Origin: Nannocystis pusilla
GTDB lineage: Bacteria > Myxococcota_A > Polyangia > Nannocystales > Nannocystaceae
Reading direction: 5' to 3'
Length of the DNA stretch: 64,000 nt
NCBI RefSeq assembly: GCF_026626665.1
Contig: NZ_JAPNKE010000002.1
Coordinates: 7,851,168 to 7,915,167, forward strand
Shown: in pieces, positions 1 to 13,147 of the stretch
Position numbering within the stretch: the stretch's first letter is position 1
How the letters are laid out: the number at the start of each line of letters is the position of its first letter
Program-made: the position numbers and the translations under genes
The notes under the pieces: model-generated
Databases searched by the model: none
Told to the model about the DNA's origin: nothing
Seen by the model: the letters and a program-made list of their open reading frames with translations, nothing else

Positions 1-365
1 AGGCGCTCCGACGGTGACATGCGCTGCTGTCTGATGAGACATGGCGCATAGGCCATGCCCCTCAGGCCAGGTCTTCCGGCGACGTTCGCGGCGCCCCCCG
101 CCACGCCGACCGAGGGACGCTGCCCTCGTGCCGCCGCTGCGGGAGCTCGCGCTTCGCGGCACGGGATGGCGCGCTCATGCATCGGGCCACGAAGACATGT
201 CTCTTCGGACATGTCGCGTCGCTGCCGGCCGTCCCGATCACGATCTGACCGCCGGTCATAAGCCGCTTCCCGTGCTCGGCATCGACGCCCCGCGCATTCT
301 CCGCAGCGCGCCCGATGGCTGCAAAGCGGCTTGACGCGCCATGAGTTCGTTGTAACTTACCGTTC
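1..365. other. Non-coding left edge with palindrome repeats
   Basis: I see no convincing gene here; the open frames are short, Arg/Pro-rich and overlap on both strands. The stretch contains several members of the window-wide GACATG/CATGTC palindrome family, at about 14, 38, 53 and 194-215. It lies just upstream of the ArsR gene, whose promoter must be in its last part, but I could not identify a convincing -35/-10 pair. Confidence 0.6.
194..215. repeat. Dispersed palindrome, ACATGTC type
   Basis: Two copies of GACATGTC flank a 6-nt loop (TCTTCG), giving an 8-bp perfect stem. Each arm is itself largely palindromic. It is a clean example of the dispersed family described in the findings. Confidence 0.8.
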
Positions 366-707
366 GTGCCGACTTACCAAACCAACCCCTGGGACGCGCT
401 GGGCGACCCGAGTCGGCGGGTGATCTTCGAGCGTCTTGCGGACCGGCCCCACTCCGTGGGCGAGCTGGCCGACAAGCTGCCGATCAGTCGCCCGGCGGTC
501 TCGCAGCACCTGCGCGTCCTCAAGGAGGCCGGGCTCGTGGTGTACCGCGCCGAGGGCACGCGGCGCGTCTACACGATCCACACCGCGGGCATCGCCCGCC
601 TGCGCGCCGACCTCGACCGCTTCTGGATGCTCGCGTTGTCGGCGTTCAAGCAGGCGGCCGAGGCCGACGAGCCCGGCCACCACGACGACGACAAGGAAGC
701 GCCATGA
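366..707 (+). CDS. ArsR-family winged-helix transcriptional regulator
   Basis: A 113-residue winged-helix repressor. Residues 7-20 (WDALGDPSRRVIFERL) are the usual ArsR opening, and the recognition region around residues 30-55 (VGELADKLPISRPAVSQHLR) is a classic ArsR helix-turn-helix followed by a wing. There is no Cys pair of the metal-sensing type, so it is more likely one of the ArsR regulators paired with SRPBCC proteins than a metal sensor. The start is GTG. Its TGA overlaps the ATG of the next gene by four bases, so the two are translationally coupled. The C-terminal DDDDK-like tail is unremarkable. It probably represses its own operon. Confidence 0.92.
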   Translation: MPTYQTNPWDALGDPSRRVIFERLADRPHSVGELADKLPISRPAVSQHLRVLKEAGLVVYRAEGTRRVYTIHTAGIARLRADLDRFWMLALSAFKQAAEADEPGHHDDDKEAP

Positions 708-1198
708 ACCAACCGATCCCCGTCCCCCAGAGCCAGAGCCTGCTCGTCTCCAAGTCCATCCACGTCGCCACCACCCCCGAGCGAGCGTTCCGCGTGTTCA
801 CCGAGCAGCTCGGCACCTGGTGGCCGCTCGTCAGCCACCACATCGGCCAGGTCGCGGCCGTCACCGCCGTGGTCGAGCCGTTCGCCGGCGGCCGCTGGTT
901 CGAGCGCGGGGTCGACGGCACCGAGTGTCTCTGGGGACATGTGAAGGTGTGGCAGCCGCCCGGTCGCCTGGTCCTCTCGTGGGAGCTCAACTGCCAGTGG
1001 GCCTACGACCCCGGCCAGCAGACCGAGGTCGAGGTCCGCTTCATCCCCGAGGGCGACGGCACCCGCGTCGAGCTCGAGCATCGCCTGCTCGAGCGCTACG
1101 GCGATAAGGCCGAGCAGATGGCCGCGGCGCTCGGCGGCGAAGGCGGCTGGGGCAACATCCTCGCGCTGTTCGGGCGCACCGCCGAAGCCGCCGCCTGA
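704..1198 (+). CDS. SRPBCC (AHSA1-like) family protein
   Basis: A 164-residue protein of the START/Bet v1-like fold. The opening segment (ISKSIHVATTPERAFRVFTE type) and the central TEQLGTWWPL and WELNCQWAYDP stretches match AHSA1-type SRPBCC proteins, which form a hydrophobic cavity for a small ligand. It starts inside the stop codon of the ArsR gene, a very common ArsR-SRPBCC pairing in which the regulator and cavity protein are made together. The ligand cannot be read from sequence. A dispersed palindrome (TGTCTCTGGGGACATG, near 928) is embedded in frame. Confidence 0.88.
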   Translation: MNQPIPVPQSQSLLVSKSIHVATTPERAFRVFTEQLGTWWPLVSHHIGQVAAVTAVVEPFAGGRWFERGVDGTECLWGHVKVWQPPGRLVLSWELNCQWAYDPGQQTEVEVRFIPEGDGTRVELEHRLLERYGDKAEQMAAALGGEGGWGNILALFGRTAEAAA

Positions 1199-1211
1199 GC
1201 GCGAGGCCGCA

Positions 1212-2111
1212 TCAGGGCCGTATCGTGAAGCGGAACACCAGGTCGCTCGGCTCGTCGACGAGGCAGATCACCGGCTCGTCGCGGCACACGCCGTTCATGC
1301 AGGCGAGCGCCTCGCACTGAAAGTTGTCGACGCACGCCTCCCCGGCGAGGCGTCGCGGCGCGCACACGCCGGCGTCGCAGAACAGCCCGAACTCGCACGC
1401 CGTGGGATCGTCGGCGCAGGCCTCTCCCGCGCCGACCTCCGGCACGCACGTGTCGGATTCGACGCTGCACGTCAGACCCTCGGCGCACTCGCCCAGCTCG
1501 TTGCCGTTGTCCTCCGCGCAGGTCTGGCCGACCTGCATGGTCGGCAGCTCGCCGAAAGTCATGCAGGTGAAGGTGTCGAGGATGTCGCAAGACTCGTCAG
1601 CCGCGGCGCAGGAGTCGGCGTAGGCGGCCACGTCGGTGTCCAGATCGGGGCACGCTCCGCCGCTCGGCACGTCGCCGCGGAACACCTCGCAGCGCCCGCC
1701 ACACTGCGAAAACGGCTCATAAAATCCGGACTCGAGGCCGCATCCGCGCCGATACACCGCGCTGGCGAGGATCTGCAGCGCGCACGCGGGGTCGTACTCC
1801 CATGAATGGTCCCGCGCGTACCTCTGCACCGCCTCGAACTTGGGTCGCAGCCTCACCACGCAGTCCACCCCGCCGCCGCAGCCGCACGCGGCCTTCTGGG
1901 CGCAGACCGCCGCGGTGAATCGGGCGGCGAACTCTCCCTCGGCGATCGTCGGGACCGCCGGACACATCGGCGGCTCGTCGCCCGCTCTCTCCGCGGACCT
2001 CGCCGCATCACCGGCCGCCCGCTCGCGCAGGGCCGACGCCATCGCCCCGGCATCCGCGCCCGCGAAAGCCCATACGACGCTCATCAGCGAGCCCAACATC
2101 GACCACGGCAT
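1212..2111 (-). CDS. Secreted Cys-rich protein (myxobacterial type)
   Basis: About 299 residues with a hydrophobic N-terminus (roughly residues 5-25) that could be a signal peptide, followed by a domain with many cysteines. The C-terminal half repeats short modules such as AGEACADDPTACEFGLFC and VGQTCAEDNGNELGECAEG, which look like small disulfide knots. Proteins of this shape are frequent in myxobacteria and usually carry no assigned function. The true start may be an internal methionine. It converges with the SRPBCC gene, 13 bp apart. Confidence 0.65.
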   Translation of the reverse strand: MPWSMLGSLMSVVWAFAGADAGAMASALRERAAGDAARSAERAGDEPPMCPAVPTIAEGEFAARFTAAVCAQKAACGCGGGVDCVVRLRPKFEAVQRYARDHSWEYDPACALQILASAVYRRGCGLESGFYEPFSQCGGRCEVFRGDVPSGGACPDLDTDVAAYADSCAAADESCDILDTFTCMTFGELPTMQVGQTCAEDNGNELGECAEGLTCSVESDTCVPEVGAGEACADDPTACEFGLFCDAGVCAPRRLAGEACVDNFQCEALACMNGVCRDEPVICLVDEPSDLVFRFTIRP

Positions 2112-2387
2112 GTCGTCCTCCGACTGCGTTCACCGTGCTTCGACGGGACCGCGGCGGCAACCCGCGGGCCTCGCTCGCGCTCGCGCCGAACGGCCGCGGA
2201 CTTCGCCGTTCACACGGTTCGGCCCGGGGCCCGGCCCTGCCGTCGATGACACCGGTGATGGGGGACGAGACGAGCTCGACGTCGACGCTCCAGCCGCTCG
2301 CCCGCGGCGGCCCGACCGCATCTCGTCTGCGCCGCTCGCGAGCGACGCGCCCCCTGACGAGAGGGCGCGTCGCGGGCGGGCGGGCGC

Positions 2388-3620
2388 TCACTTGGAGAAC
2401 GTGCGCGAGTACAGCTCGTTGCCGTTCTTGTCGTAGATGACGCCGGTGAAGCTGTTGTCGTTGAGCTCGACCCAGGTGAAGCCTTCCATCTCGGCGATCT
2501 GGAAGTGGAACGGGTTGTCGCCCTCGATCGTGTTGGCCTTGCTGCCCGCGCCGGCGACGATGAACTCGGTGCCGCAGGCCGCCTGCAGCCACTGCATCGT
2601 GTGGTCGTGGCCGCAGATATAGACGTCGATCTTGCCGCAGACCGACTCCTCCATGAACTCCTTGACGCTCTCGCCGGCCACGAACGGCAGGGGGATGCCC
2701 TCGAGGTCTTCGTAGGCGCCGGCGTTGCCGTGGTCGCCGTTCGAGAGGTAGGGGTGATGGCCGAAGGCGATCTTCCACGTCGCGGTGCTGGCCGCCACGG
2801 TCTGGTCGAGCCAGTTCTGCTGGTCGTCGGAGCTGCCGTTGAACGGGTCGGTCATCACCTGGTTGGTGTCGAGGCCCCAGAACTCCGCGTGGGCCTGCTT
2901 CCACGAGTAGTACTTGTCGGGCATGCGCCACAGCTCGCTGTGCTGCGTGTACTCGACCTGGTAGTCCGACTTGCTGGTGTCGAAGTCGACGCCGATGCCG
3001 TTGCCGCCGTAGTCGTGGTTGCCGAGCACCGCGTAGATCGGGAACGTGATGCCCATGTACGGCAGCTCGAACTTCTCCTGCCACTGCGGGTCGTCGACGC
3101 CCTCGACGCCGCTGTCGTAGAAGTTGTCGCCGGTGAGCATCGCCCAGTCGCAGCCGCGCTGCTCGCACACCGCGATGATCGCGTCGGCCACCTGATACTG
3201 GTCCTCGTTGCCCTCGCCGACGTCGCCGAGCACCACGAAGCGGACCACACCGGCCGCGCCGCCGGTGGTCTCGTCGTCGGTGGTGGAGGACGCGGTCGTG
3301 TTCGTCGTCGTCGTGTCGACGGTGGTCGTCGCCGTCGCGGTCGTCGTCGTCGAGGTCGGCGGAGTGGTCGTCGGGCCTGCGGTCGGGTCGGGCTCGCTGG
3401 TCGTATTGGTCTGGCCGCCGGACTGCGTGCCGTCGCTCGCGCCGGTCGGCTGCGAGGTCGGCCCCGGGCTCTGCGTCGTGCCGCCCGTGTCGGTCGTCTG
3501 CGCCGTGGTGTCGACGTTCTGGGTGCCCGCGCCCGTGCCCCCGTCGTCGCTGCAACCACCGGCGAACACCGCCGCGAGCACTGTCCCATGCGCAATTCGG
3601 CTGACCATCTTCATGTCCAT
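2388..3620 (-). CDS. Metallophosphoesterase lipoprotein (purple acid phosphatase-like)
   Basis: About 410 residues. I chose the ATG at 3620 because it follows a GAGGGG ribosome site and opens a lipoprotein signal ending in the lipobox AGGC. A Thr-rich spacer of about 90 residues follows, then a calcineurin-like phosphoesterase with all motifs: GDVG, GDNFYDSG, GNHDYGG, GHHPY and GHDH. The spacing and GDNFYDSG resemble the tartrate-resistant acid phosphatase branch. It should be anchored in the outer membrane or periplasm and release phosphate from organic substrates; the substrate is unknown. Confidence 0.9.
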   Translation of the reverse strand: MDMKMVSRIAHGTVLAAVFAGGCSDDGGTGAGTQNVDTTAQTTDTGGTTQSPGPTSQPTGASDGTQSGGQTNTTSEPDPTAGPTTTPPTSTTTTATATTTVDTTTTNTTASSTTDDETTGGAAGVVRFVVLGDVGEGNEDQYQVADAIIAVCEQRGCDWAMLTGDNFYDSGVEGVDDPQWQEKFELPYMGITFPIYAVLGNHDYGGNGIGVDFDTSKSDYQVEYTQHSELWRMPDKYYSWKQAHAEFWGLDTNQVMTDPFNGSSDDQQNWLDQTVAASTATWKIAFGHHPYLSNGDHGNAGAYEDLEGIPLPFVAGESVKEFMEESVCGKIDVYICGHDHTMQWLQAACGTEFIVAGAGSKANTIEGDNPFHFQIAEMEGFTWVELNDNSFTGVIYDKNGNELYSRTFSK

Positions 3621-4119
3621 CGTCCCCTCAGGCCGCGGCAATATACACGAGCGGCCGATCGCTGCGCGTCCGGAAGGCCACGCGCGGGGACACCCGCTGC
3701 CGTCGTCGACGCACGTGCGCAAGCTCGCGGGTCTTCTGCGAGCGTCACGGCTGGGGCCTCGACGCGACGGCGGTCGCCCGTCCGCGATTTCCGAACCGCA
3801 CGCGACCGGCGACCTCCTGCGCCGCGCGTGGAAACTCCTCGCCGACGGCTCGTCCGCTCGTGACCTCGTCCTCGGCCCGCGCTCTCGCTGCGCTCTCGAG
3901 CGACGAGGTGCGCGACGCGAGCGTCACCTCGGCGTGAAGTCAGCCCGGCGGAGCGACTCGAGGCTCTTCGGTGAACCACGACCTCGGCTGCGCCCGCGCT
4001 CGCCTCGCGAGTTCGGCGCGGAGTCCGGCGCCGACGATCGTGCCAGCCGACAGACCGCGTTCTCGCGCCGTTGCGCCCGAAGCGCGACCCCGACCGAAGA
4101 TTCGTGCTACTCGCGAGCC
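3621..4119. other. Intergenic, no gene recognised
   Basis: Divergent spacer between the phosphoesterase and the EI24-like gene. All reading frames give Arg/Pro/Ser-rich translations with no domain signature. Promoters for both flanking genes must lie here, but I see no convincing motif. Confidence 0.5.
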
Positions 4120-4874
4120 ATGCCTCCTGCTGCCGTCCCCCAGGGCCTCCCGCGCGGCGTCCAGCTGGCCGTTCGCGGGCTTCAGCTCGCGCTCGCCAGC
4201 GCCGAGGTCCGCCGCGCCTACGCCCGCCTGGCGATCGTCCTCGTCGTCCTCGCGGTCGCGTTGACGGCGGCGCTCGGCGGCCTCCTGTGGTGGATGGTAC
4301 CTGTCGATGGGGACATGTCCTGGACGACATGGCTCGGAAGATGGGCGCTGCGGATCGGCGGCGGTCTGCTGGCGCTGGTCGCCGCGCCGATGCTGTCGTA
4401 CTTCGTCGTCAGCATCGGCCTCCCGTTCCTGGCCGACGGCGTGTTCATGGCGGGCGTGCGGGCGACCAGCCCGGCGCTGGCGGCCCGGCTCGAGCGGCCG
4501 GCGGAGCTCGGGTTCGTGGCCTCGACGCTCGGCAGCATCCGCCGCGCCCTCTACTTCCTCGGCGTCACCGTGCTCCTGTTCGGCCTCACCCTCGTGCCCT
4601 TCGTCGGGCCGCTGCTCGGGCCGCCGCTGCAGCTGTGGTACGCCGCCCGGACCTTCACCTGGGAGCTGCTCGACCCGTACTTCGAGCGCACCGGCCGCGA
4701 CTACTCGCATCAGAAGACCCTCGTGCGGGCGCATCGCGGGACCCTCGTGGGTTTCGGTCTGCCGTGGGTGGCCGTCATGGCGCTCCCGTTCGTGGGCCCT
4801 CTGCTTTTGGTCTCGCGCAGGCGGCGGTCGCCGCGGTCGTCGCCGACGAGCTCGAAGCGGAATCAGCGCGCTGA
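4120..4874 (+). CDS. EI24/CysZ-like integral membrane protein (frame break near C-terminus)
   Basis: Roughly 250 residues with hydrophobic segments near residues 28-52, 67-95, 140-165 and 215-235, and the LVPFVGPLLGPPLQ and WELLDPYFERTG motifs typical of EI24-domain proteins. In the sequenced frame the protein runs into an Arg-rich tail to 4947. One extra T in the TTTT run at about 4805 would instead give a hydrophobic end (FGLAQAAVAAVVADELEAES) stopping at 4874, which fits the family better. I treat this as a likely sequence error. A palindrome copy (GACATGTCC) near 4314 encodes part of the first periplasmic loop. Function is unknown. Confidence 0.75.
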
Positions 4875-5659
4875 TCCTGTCCGCGAGGACGATCGGACGC
4901 GTGTCCGGGCGACCGTCCGAGACCTGTCCCGAAGATCAGGCCGCTGACAGCCCTCGCCGAAGGCCCGGGGTCCGCGATCGGGACAGCGCTCGAACCGCGT
5001 TCGTCAGGCCCCTGAGGGTCGTGGACGCGCCCCCCCAGGCTGTCCCCTGTCACGTGGCCTTCCAGCCCTGTGCTTACGACGTGGGATAAACACCGCTATG
5101 TCGGCTCGGAGGGCGTCCTGGCGGCCCGTTCTCGGCAAATTGACGCTCCGCATGCTTGGCAAGCTTCTTGCTGTTACAGACCTGCCCCCCTGGAGCCGCC
5201 ATGTCCGCGAAGACCGAAGTTCCCTGGGTTTACCTGTGCCTCAAGGTGCAGTACGCCTTTCCGCAGGTTGGTGCCCGCCTGGCTCTGGGGCTTGCCCACA
5301 CCTGGCCCGCCAACGACAGCGCAGAAGCCCCGGCTCCTGCCTCGCCGGGCAAGCTCGGCGCCCGTCGGGACAGCGCCTAGACCGCTGTTCTCGCACCCTG
5401 GCGGCCTTCACCTGGAGGCGCCAGACCTCACCTTCCACCCCGTCTCCGGGTACGGCCCCTGCGTTCGGGGCCGCGCGCCGGACCCGAACCGCCCAGCCCG
5501 AACGCGTGGACTCTCGTCCGCTCCGGGCTGTCACCTCCACTGTAGAGCCTGCTGCGTCGCGTGGCACGCCGACCGATCGCCTTCGGTCGGCGTCGCGCGT
5601 CAGACCGGCCCTCGCCGCTCGTAGAGTCCACCCGCCCGCGACCGCGCGGGGGAGGACCC
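4875..5659. other. Intergenic, no convincing gene
   Basis: Nearly 800 bp with short open frames on both strands. One at 5156-5380 (+, 74 residues) has a plausible composition (VPWVYLCLKVQYAFP) but no ribosome site or family signature. The last 20 bp contain the GGGGGAGGA ribosome site for the aldo/keto reductase. Confidence 0.5.
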
Positions 5660-6685
<1,026 letters not shown>

Positions 6686-6707
6686 CGCCGGCCGTCGCGC
6701 CCGCGAA

Positions 6708-6739
6708 AAAGGGACAGGTCCCCGAGGACCTGTCCCTTT
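6708..6739. terminator. Bidirectional terminator built from a dispersed palindrome
   Basis: A perfect 14-bp stem, AAAGGGACAGGTCC paired with GGACCTGTCCCTTT, with a CCGA tetraloop. The outer A/T runs give a U-tract in both directions. It sits exactly between the convergent aldo/keto reductase and host-attachment genes. The core is the GACAGGTCC variant of the window-wide repeat family. Confidence 0.85.
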
Positions 6740-6761
6740 CATCATGTCCGAAGAGACTGTC

Positions 6762-7193
6762 TCAGTGCAGCCACTCGTGCCGGCGCGCCCGCTCTTGCAG
6801 CGCCTGGACCGAGTCGTTGGTGTAGTCGCCGATGATCTCGCGGACCACGGACTTCTGCAGGGGGCCTCTGGCGACCTCGCGCAGGCGGCCGACGAAGTCG
6901 GCCGGGGCGGCGATGACCAGGCGGCCGAACTGGCGCTGGTGCTGGGCCTGCGTCAGCCGCTCGACGATCTGGCGCACGAACTTCGAGTCCTGCTCCTCGG
7001 CCGCGCCGCGGGTCTCGCTGACCAGATCGCGCCGGCCCGACGCGCTGCTCTGGCCGCCGCGCCGCTCGTACCGCGGGCGTTCCGGACTCTCGAGCGTCTC
7101 GATCGGGGTCAGCGTGGGCTTCATGCGTGAGCCGTTGACCTCGAAGACCAGGGCCTGACTGCGATCCGCGACGACGAACCAGGTCGATTCCAT
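6762..7193 (-). CDS. Host attachment protein family (PF10116-type)
   Basis: 143 residues opening with TWFVVADRSQALVFEV, a characteristic start of this family in which a short beta strand is followed by a polar linker and a C-terminal domain with FGRLVIAAPADFVGRLRE. An AGGAGG ribosome site precedes the ATG. The family was named for an Agrobacterium attachment locus, but it is related to archaeal/eukaryotic release factor-like folds and its real role is unclear. It is probably cytoplasmic, with no signal peptide. Confidence 0.8.
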   Translation of the reverse strand: MESTWFVVADRSQALVFEVNGSRMKPTLTPIETLESPERPRYERRGGQSSASGRRDLVSETRGAAEEQDSKFVRQIVERLTQAQHQRQFGRLVIAAPADFVGRLREVARGPLQKSVVREIIGDYTNDSVQALQERARRHEWLH

Positions 7194-7576
7194 TCCGGTA
7201 CCTCCTCATTTTCGATGCTGGGGCAGGCCGCGGGGCCTTACAAGCCGCAACGGGCCGCCCGGCCGCGTGAACAACCGCGGGGCCGCGGTCGCCCATTCCC
7301 GCCCGGCGATCCCCCACCGCGGGGCCGCGATCCCGCCGCACGCGCGGCAAAACTCCGTGACTACGCGTGAATTTCCCGCCTGGAGGCGCTGGCGCGCTTC
7401 GTGAGGCGGCGCATCCGCGACGACGCCCTCACGGACCGCCGCTGCGGGCCCCTGCGAAGGCGCTGGAGGGCCGGGCACCGCCGGGGCGCGGGGGGCGCCG
7501 CCGGGGCCTGCAGCGGCCGGCAAAAGCGCGTAGCCGCGTCGGACGGCCCGCGCTATCCTCCCGCCCCTCACGGCGT
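7194..7576. other. Divergent spacer upstream of gyrA
   Basis: No gene seen. The open frames that run into gyrA have no ribosome site and are Arg/Pro-rich. It must hold promoters for the host-attachment gene and for gyrA. A slightly less GC-rich patch around 7345-7380 is the best place for the gyrA promoter. Confidence 0.5.
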
Positions 7577-10174
<2,598 letters not shown>

Positions 10175-10221
10175 CCTGCCTCCACGGACATGTTCCGAGG
10201 CACCTGGCCTGAAGGACAGCG

Positions 10222-11570
10222 ATGAGCACCACGCCCGAGTTCTGGACCCAGATCCCCGGCGACGGCCGGGCCGGCGCCAACAGCCGCGCGCTCTTCAACG
10301 CCGCCCAGTTCGTCATCCCCGGCGGCGTCAACAGCCCGGTGCGCGCGTTCAAGGCCGTGGGCGGCGACCCGCCGTTCATCCGCGCCGCGCGCGGGCCCTA
10401 CCTGCTGACCGAGGACGGCGTCACTCTGGTCGACTACGTCGGCAGCGGGGCCCGGCGATCCTCGGCCACGCCCACCCCGAGGTGGTCGACGCGGTCTGCC
10501 GCGCCGCCCGTGACGGCCTGTCCTTCGGGGCATGTAGCGCCGGCGAGGTCGAGTTCGCCGAGCTGCTGTGCCGGCTGGTCCCGGCGCTGCACGGCGGCAT
10601 GGTCCGCCTGGTCTCCTCGGGCACCGAGGCGACCATGAGCGCCTTGCGCCTGGCCCGCGGGTTCACCGGCCGCAGCAAGATCGTCAAGATCGACGGCGGC
10701 TACCACGGCCACGCCGACTTCCTGCTGGTCGCCGCCGGCTCGGGGGCCGCGACCCTCGGCATCCCCGGCTCCGAGGGCGTGCCCGCGGCCACCGTCGCCG
10801 ACACCCTCACCGTCCCGTTCAACAGCGTCGACGCGGTCGAGCAGGTGCTGGAGCAGCACCGCGGCCACGTCGCCGCCATCATCGTCGAGCCGGTCCCCGG
10901 CAACATGGGCTGCGTGCCCCCGCGCCCGGGCTACCTGCAGGCGCTGCGCGACCTGTGCACCCGCGAGGGCGTGGTCCTGGTGTTCGACGAGGTCATGACC
11001 GGCTTCCGCGTCGCCCTCGGCGGCGCCGGCCAGCGCTACGGCGTCACCCCCGACCTCGTCTGCCTCGGCAAGATCGTCGGCGGCGGCATGCCGGTCGGCG
11101 CCTACGGCGGCCGGCGCGACATCATGCAGCACGTCGCCCCGCTGGGCCCGGTCTACCAGGCCGGCACCCTCAGCGGGAACCCGGTCGCCGTCGCCGCCGG
11201 CCTCGCGACCCTGCAGATCCTCGCCCGCGACGACCCGTACGCCGCCCTCGAGGCGACCTCCGCCGCCCTGGCCGCCGGCCTGTCGGCGCGGGCCGCCAAG
11301 GCCGGCGTCCCGGTGGTGATGAACCGCGTCGGCGCCATGTTCACCGGCTTCTTCCGCGAGGGAGAGGTCCACGACTACGACGACGCCAAGGCCAGCGACC
11401 TCGGCGCGTTCGCCGAATTCCACCGCGAGATGCTGACCTGCGGCGTCTACCTGGCGCCGTCGCAATTCGAGGCCAGCTTTGTCTCGCTCGCCCACGACGC
11501 CGCGGCCCTCGACCACACCCTCTCGGCCGCCGAGGCCGCCTTCGCCGCGGTCGCCCGTCGCTACGGCTAG
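10222..11570 (+). CDS. hemL: Glutamate-1-semialdehyde 2,1-aminomutase (single-base frame break)
   Basis: About 450 residues of a class-III PLP aminotransferase that makes 5-aminolevulinate. The N-terminus (GGVNSPVRAFKAVGG) and the lysine motif (LGKIVGGGMPVGAYGG) are diagnostic. The frame breaks at about 10447-10450: one base added to the GGGG run restores YVGS-GPAILGHAHPEVV, the normal continuation. Since the rest is perfectly conserved and the step is essential for haem, I read this as a base-call error. It lies directly upstream of the ATP synthase genes. Confidence 0.9.
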
Positions 11571-11585
11571 CGGGGGAGGTTTGCC

Positions 11586-11897
11586 ATGACCGAGCGTCGC
11601 AAGAGAGAGCCGCTGCTCAAGCAGCAGGGGCGGTGGTTCGTGCTCGCCGAGGCCGGCTCGGTCGGCATCGAGATGGCCGTGGCGATCGCCATCGGGGCGT
11701 TCGGCGGCATGTGGCTCGAGCGCCACGTCACGCACTGGGCCCCGTGGACCACGTACATCGGCCTGGGCGTCGGCATCGGCGCCGCCGGGGTGGCGATCGT
11801 CCGCACCGCCCGCAAGTTCAGCGCCCGCCTCGAGGCCGAGGAGCGGGCTGCTGCGGGGCAAAGTCACGAGTCGACTGACGATCCCGAGGTCCGGTAG
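11586..11897 (+). CDS. atpZ: AtpZ-type ATP synthase accessory protein
   Basis: 103 residues with two membrane segments (about residues 25-45 and 53-73), the second starting TTYIGLGVGIGAAGV, and a charged tail. This is the small AtpZ/AtpI-like protein that precedes F0 genes in many bacteria and is implicated in Mg2+ uptake or c-ring assembly. It lies 15 bp after hemL and 2 bp before the next gene, consistent with one transcript. Confidence 0.8.
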   Translation: MTERRKREPLLKQQGRWFVLAEAGSVGIEMAVAIAIGAFGGMWLERHVTHWAPWTTYIGLGVGIGAAGVAIVRTARKFSARLEAEERAAAGQSHESTDDPEVR

Positions 11898-11899
11898 TC

Positions 11900-12316
11900 G
11901 TGCGCGCCGACACCTGGGATCTCGTGCGGCGCCGCGTGTATTTGTGGACGCTCACGCTCACCGTGATCGCGGCCGGTTCGGCGGCCGCGCTGGCGGGCGC
12001 GGAGCAGGCGTGGAGCGTGGTCGCGGGGGCTCTGATCGGCTTCGTCAACCTCGGTTCGCTCGCGCGGGCCGTGGTGCGTCTGGTGGCCGAGGTCCAGGCC
12101 GACCCGCAGCGGGGGGCCGGCGGGGCCGGCGGAGTCGGTCTTGCACTGGTGCGCTGGCCGGTCGCTGCTCTTGCGACCGTCGCCGTCCTTTGGTACATGC
12201 CCGGCCGACCTGAGGGGCTCGCAGCAGGGGTCTTGGCGGCCCTGGTCGCCTTCTGCCTGGCGGCTCTCCAGAGCCGCGCCGACCTCTCCCGCGACGATCC
12301 CGAACCGGACGCCTGA
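11900..12316 (+). CDS. atpI: ATP synthase subunit I
   Basis: 138 residues, GTG start, four predicted membrane segments. Small, poorly conserved and placed between atpZ and atpB, it fits AtpI (PF03899-like), which helps assemble the c-ring. The identification leans on position and topology. Spacing of 2 bp on each side supports tight coupling. Confidence 0.75.
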   Translation: MRADTWDLVRRRVYLWTLTLTVIAAGSAAALAGAEQAWSVVAGALIGFVNLGSLARAVVRLVAEVQADPQRGAGGAGGVGLALVRWPVAALATVAVLWYMPGRPEGLAAGVLAALVAFCLAALQSRADLSRDDPEPDA

Positions 12317-12318
12317 AC

Positions 12319-13107
12319 ATGGGTGATCACGACAGTTGGTACACGCTCCTGATGCCCGAGTTCTGGGCGCACTTGGAGTCCAGCGCCGCCGAGCATCTGG
12401 CCCGTGACAAGGCGTTCCTGATCTTCGGTGCCACGCACTTCACGCTGGTGCACGTCGCCGGGGCTCTCCTCGCCTTCGTGGTCCTGATCATCGCCGCGCT
12501 GCGCTACCGCGCCAGCCTGCAGGACAGCTCGCGCGGGGTGATCCCGCCGCGCAACTTCGGCCTGGCGGCGATGGTCGACGGCTTCGTGGGCGCCGTCTAC
12601 AACCTCTCGGCCGACGTCATGGGCGAGGAGGACGCCAAGCGGTTCCTCCCGCTGACCGGCTCGCTGGCGCTGTTCATCTTCGTCTGCAACATCCAGGGTC
12701 TGATCCCCGGCATGTTGCCGCCGACCGACACGCTGAAGACCAACCTCGTCTTCGCGCTGATCGTCTTCATCGTCTACAACGTCGCCGGCGTGGTGAGGAA
12801 CGGCTTCGGCTACCTCGCGCACTTCCTCGGGCCGAAGATCGGCGGCTTCCCCTGGCTGTTCTTCCTGTTCCTGCCGATCGAGATCGTCAGCCACCTGGCC
12901 CGCCCGGTCTCGCTGTCCTTGCGCCTCACCGGCAACATCGTCGCCGACCACAAGGTCGTCGGCGTGGTCGCCCTGATGGTGCCGCTGCTGGTGCCGCTGC
13001 CGTTCCTCCTGCTGGGTACGGTCGTGGCGATCGTCCAGACCCTCGTCTTCACCCTGCTGACCATCATCTTCATCGGCCTCGCCGTCGAGCACGCCGAAGA
13101 GCACTGA
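12319..13107 (+). CDS. atpB: ATP synthase F0 subunit a
   Basis: 262 residues with five to six membrane helices. The essential arginine lies in the helix with VSLSLRLTGNIVADHKV, and the LFIFVCNIQGLIPG and FLPIEIVSHLARP motifs are typical. It forms the half-channels that pass ions to the c-ring. The N-terminal segment before the first helix contains a short amphipathic stretch usual for this subunit. Confidence 0.95.
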   Translation: MGDHDSWYTLLMPEFWAHLESSAAEHLARDKAFLIFGATHFTLVHVAGALLAFVVLIIAALRYRASLQDSSRGVIPPRNFGLAAMVDGFVGAVYNLSADVMGEEDAKRFLPLTGSLALFIFVCNIQGLIPGMLPPTDTLKTNLVFALIVFIVYNVAGVVRNGFGYLAHFLGPKIGGFPWLFFLFLPIEIVSHLARPVSLSLRLTGNIVADHKVVGVVALMVPLLVPLPFLLLGTVVAIVQTLVFTLLTIIFIGLAVEHAEEH

Positions 13108-13147
13108 GCCCCTGTCCTCGCGGCCCTGGCCGTTTCGGAGCTGTCCC

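Noticed and set aside
2505..3863. Long Val/Ala/Arg open frame opposite the phosphoesterase
   Set aside because: It is the antisense frame of a clearly functional gene in GC-rich DNA. Similar long antisense frames occur across gyrA, queG, mutB and Hsp70 and are rejected for the same reason.
4948..5659. Small protein at 5156-5380
   Set aside because: No ribosome site, no family, and the region gives open frames on both strands; not enough to call a gene.
6762..7193. Phage-related host attachment locus
   Set aside because: The family name is historical; no phage or pilus gene lies nearby.
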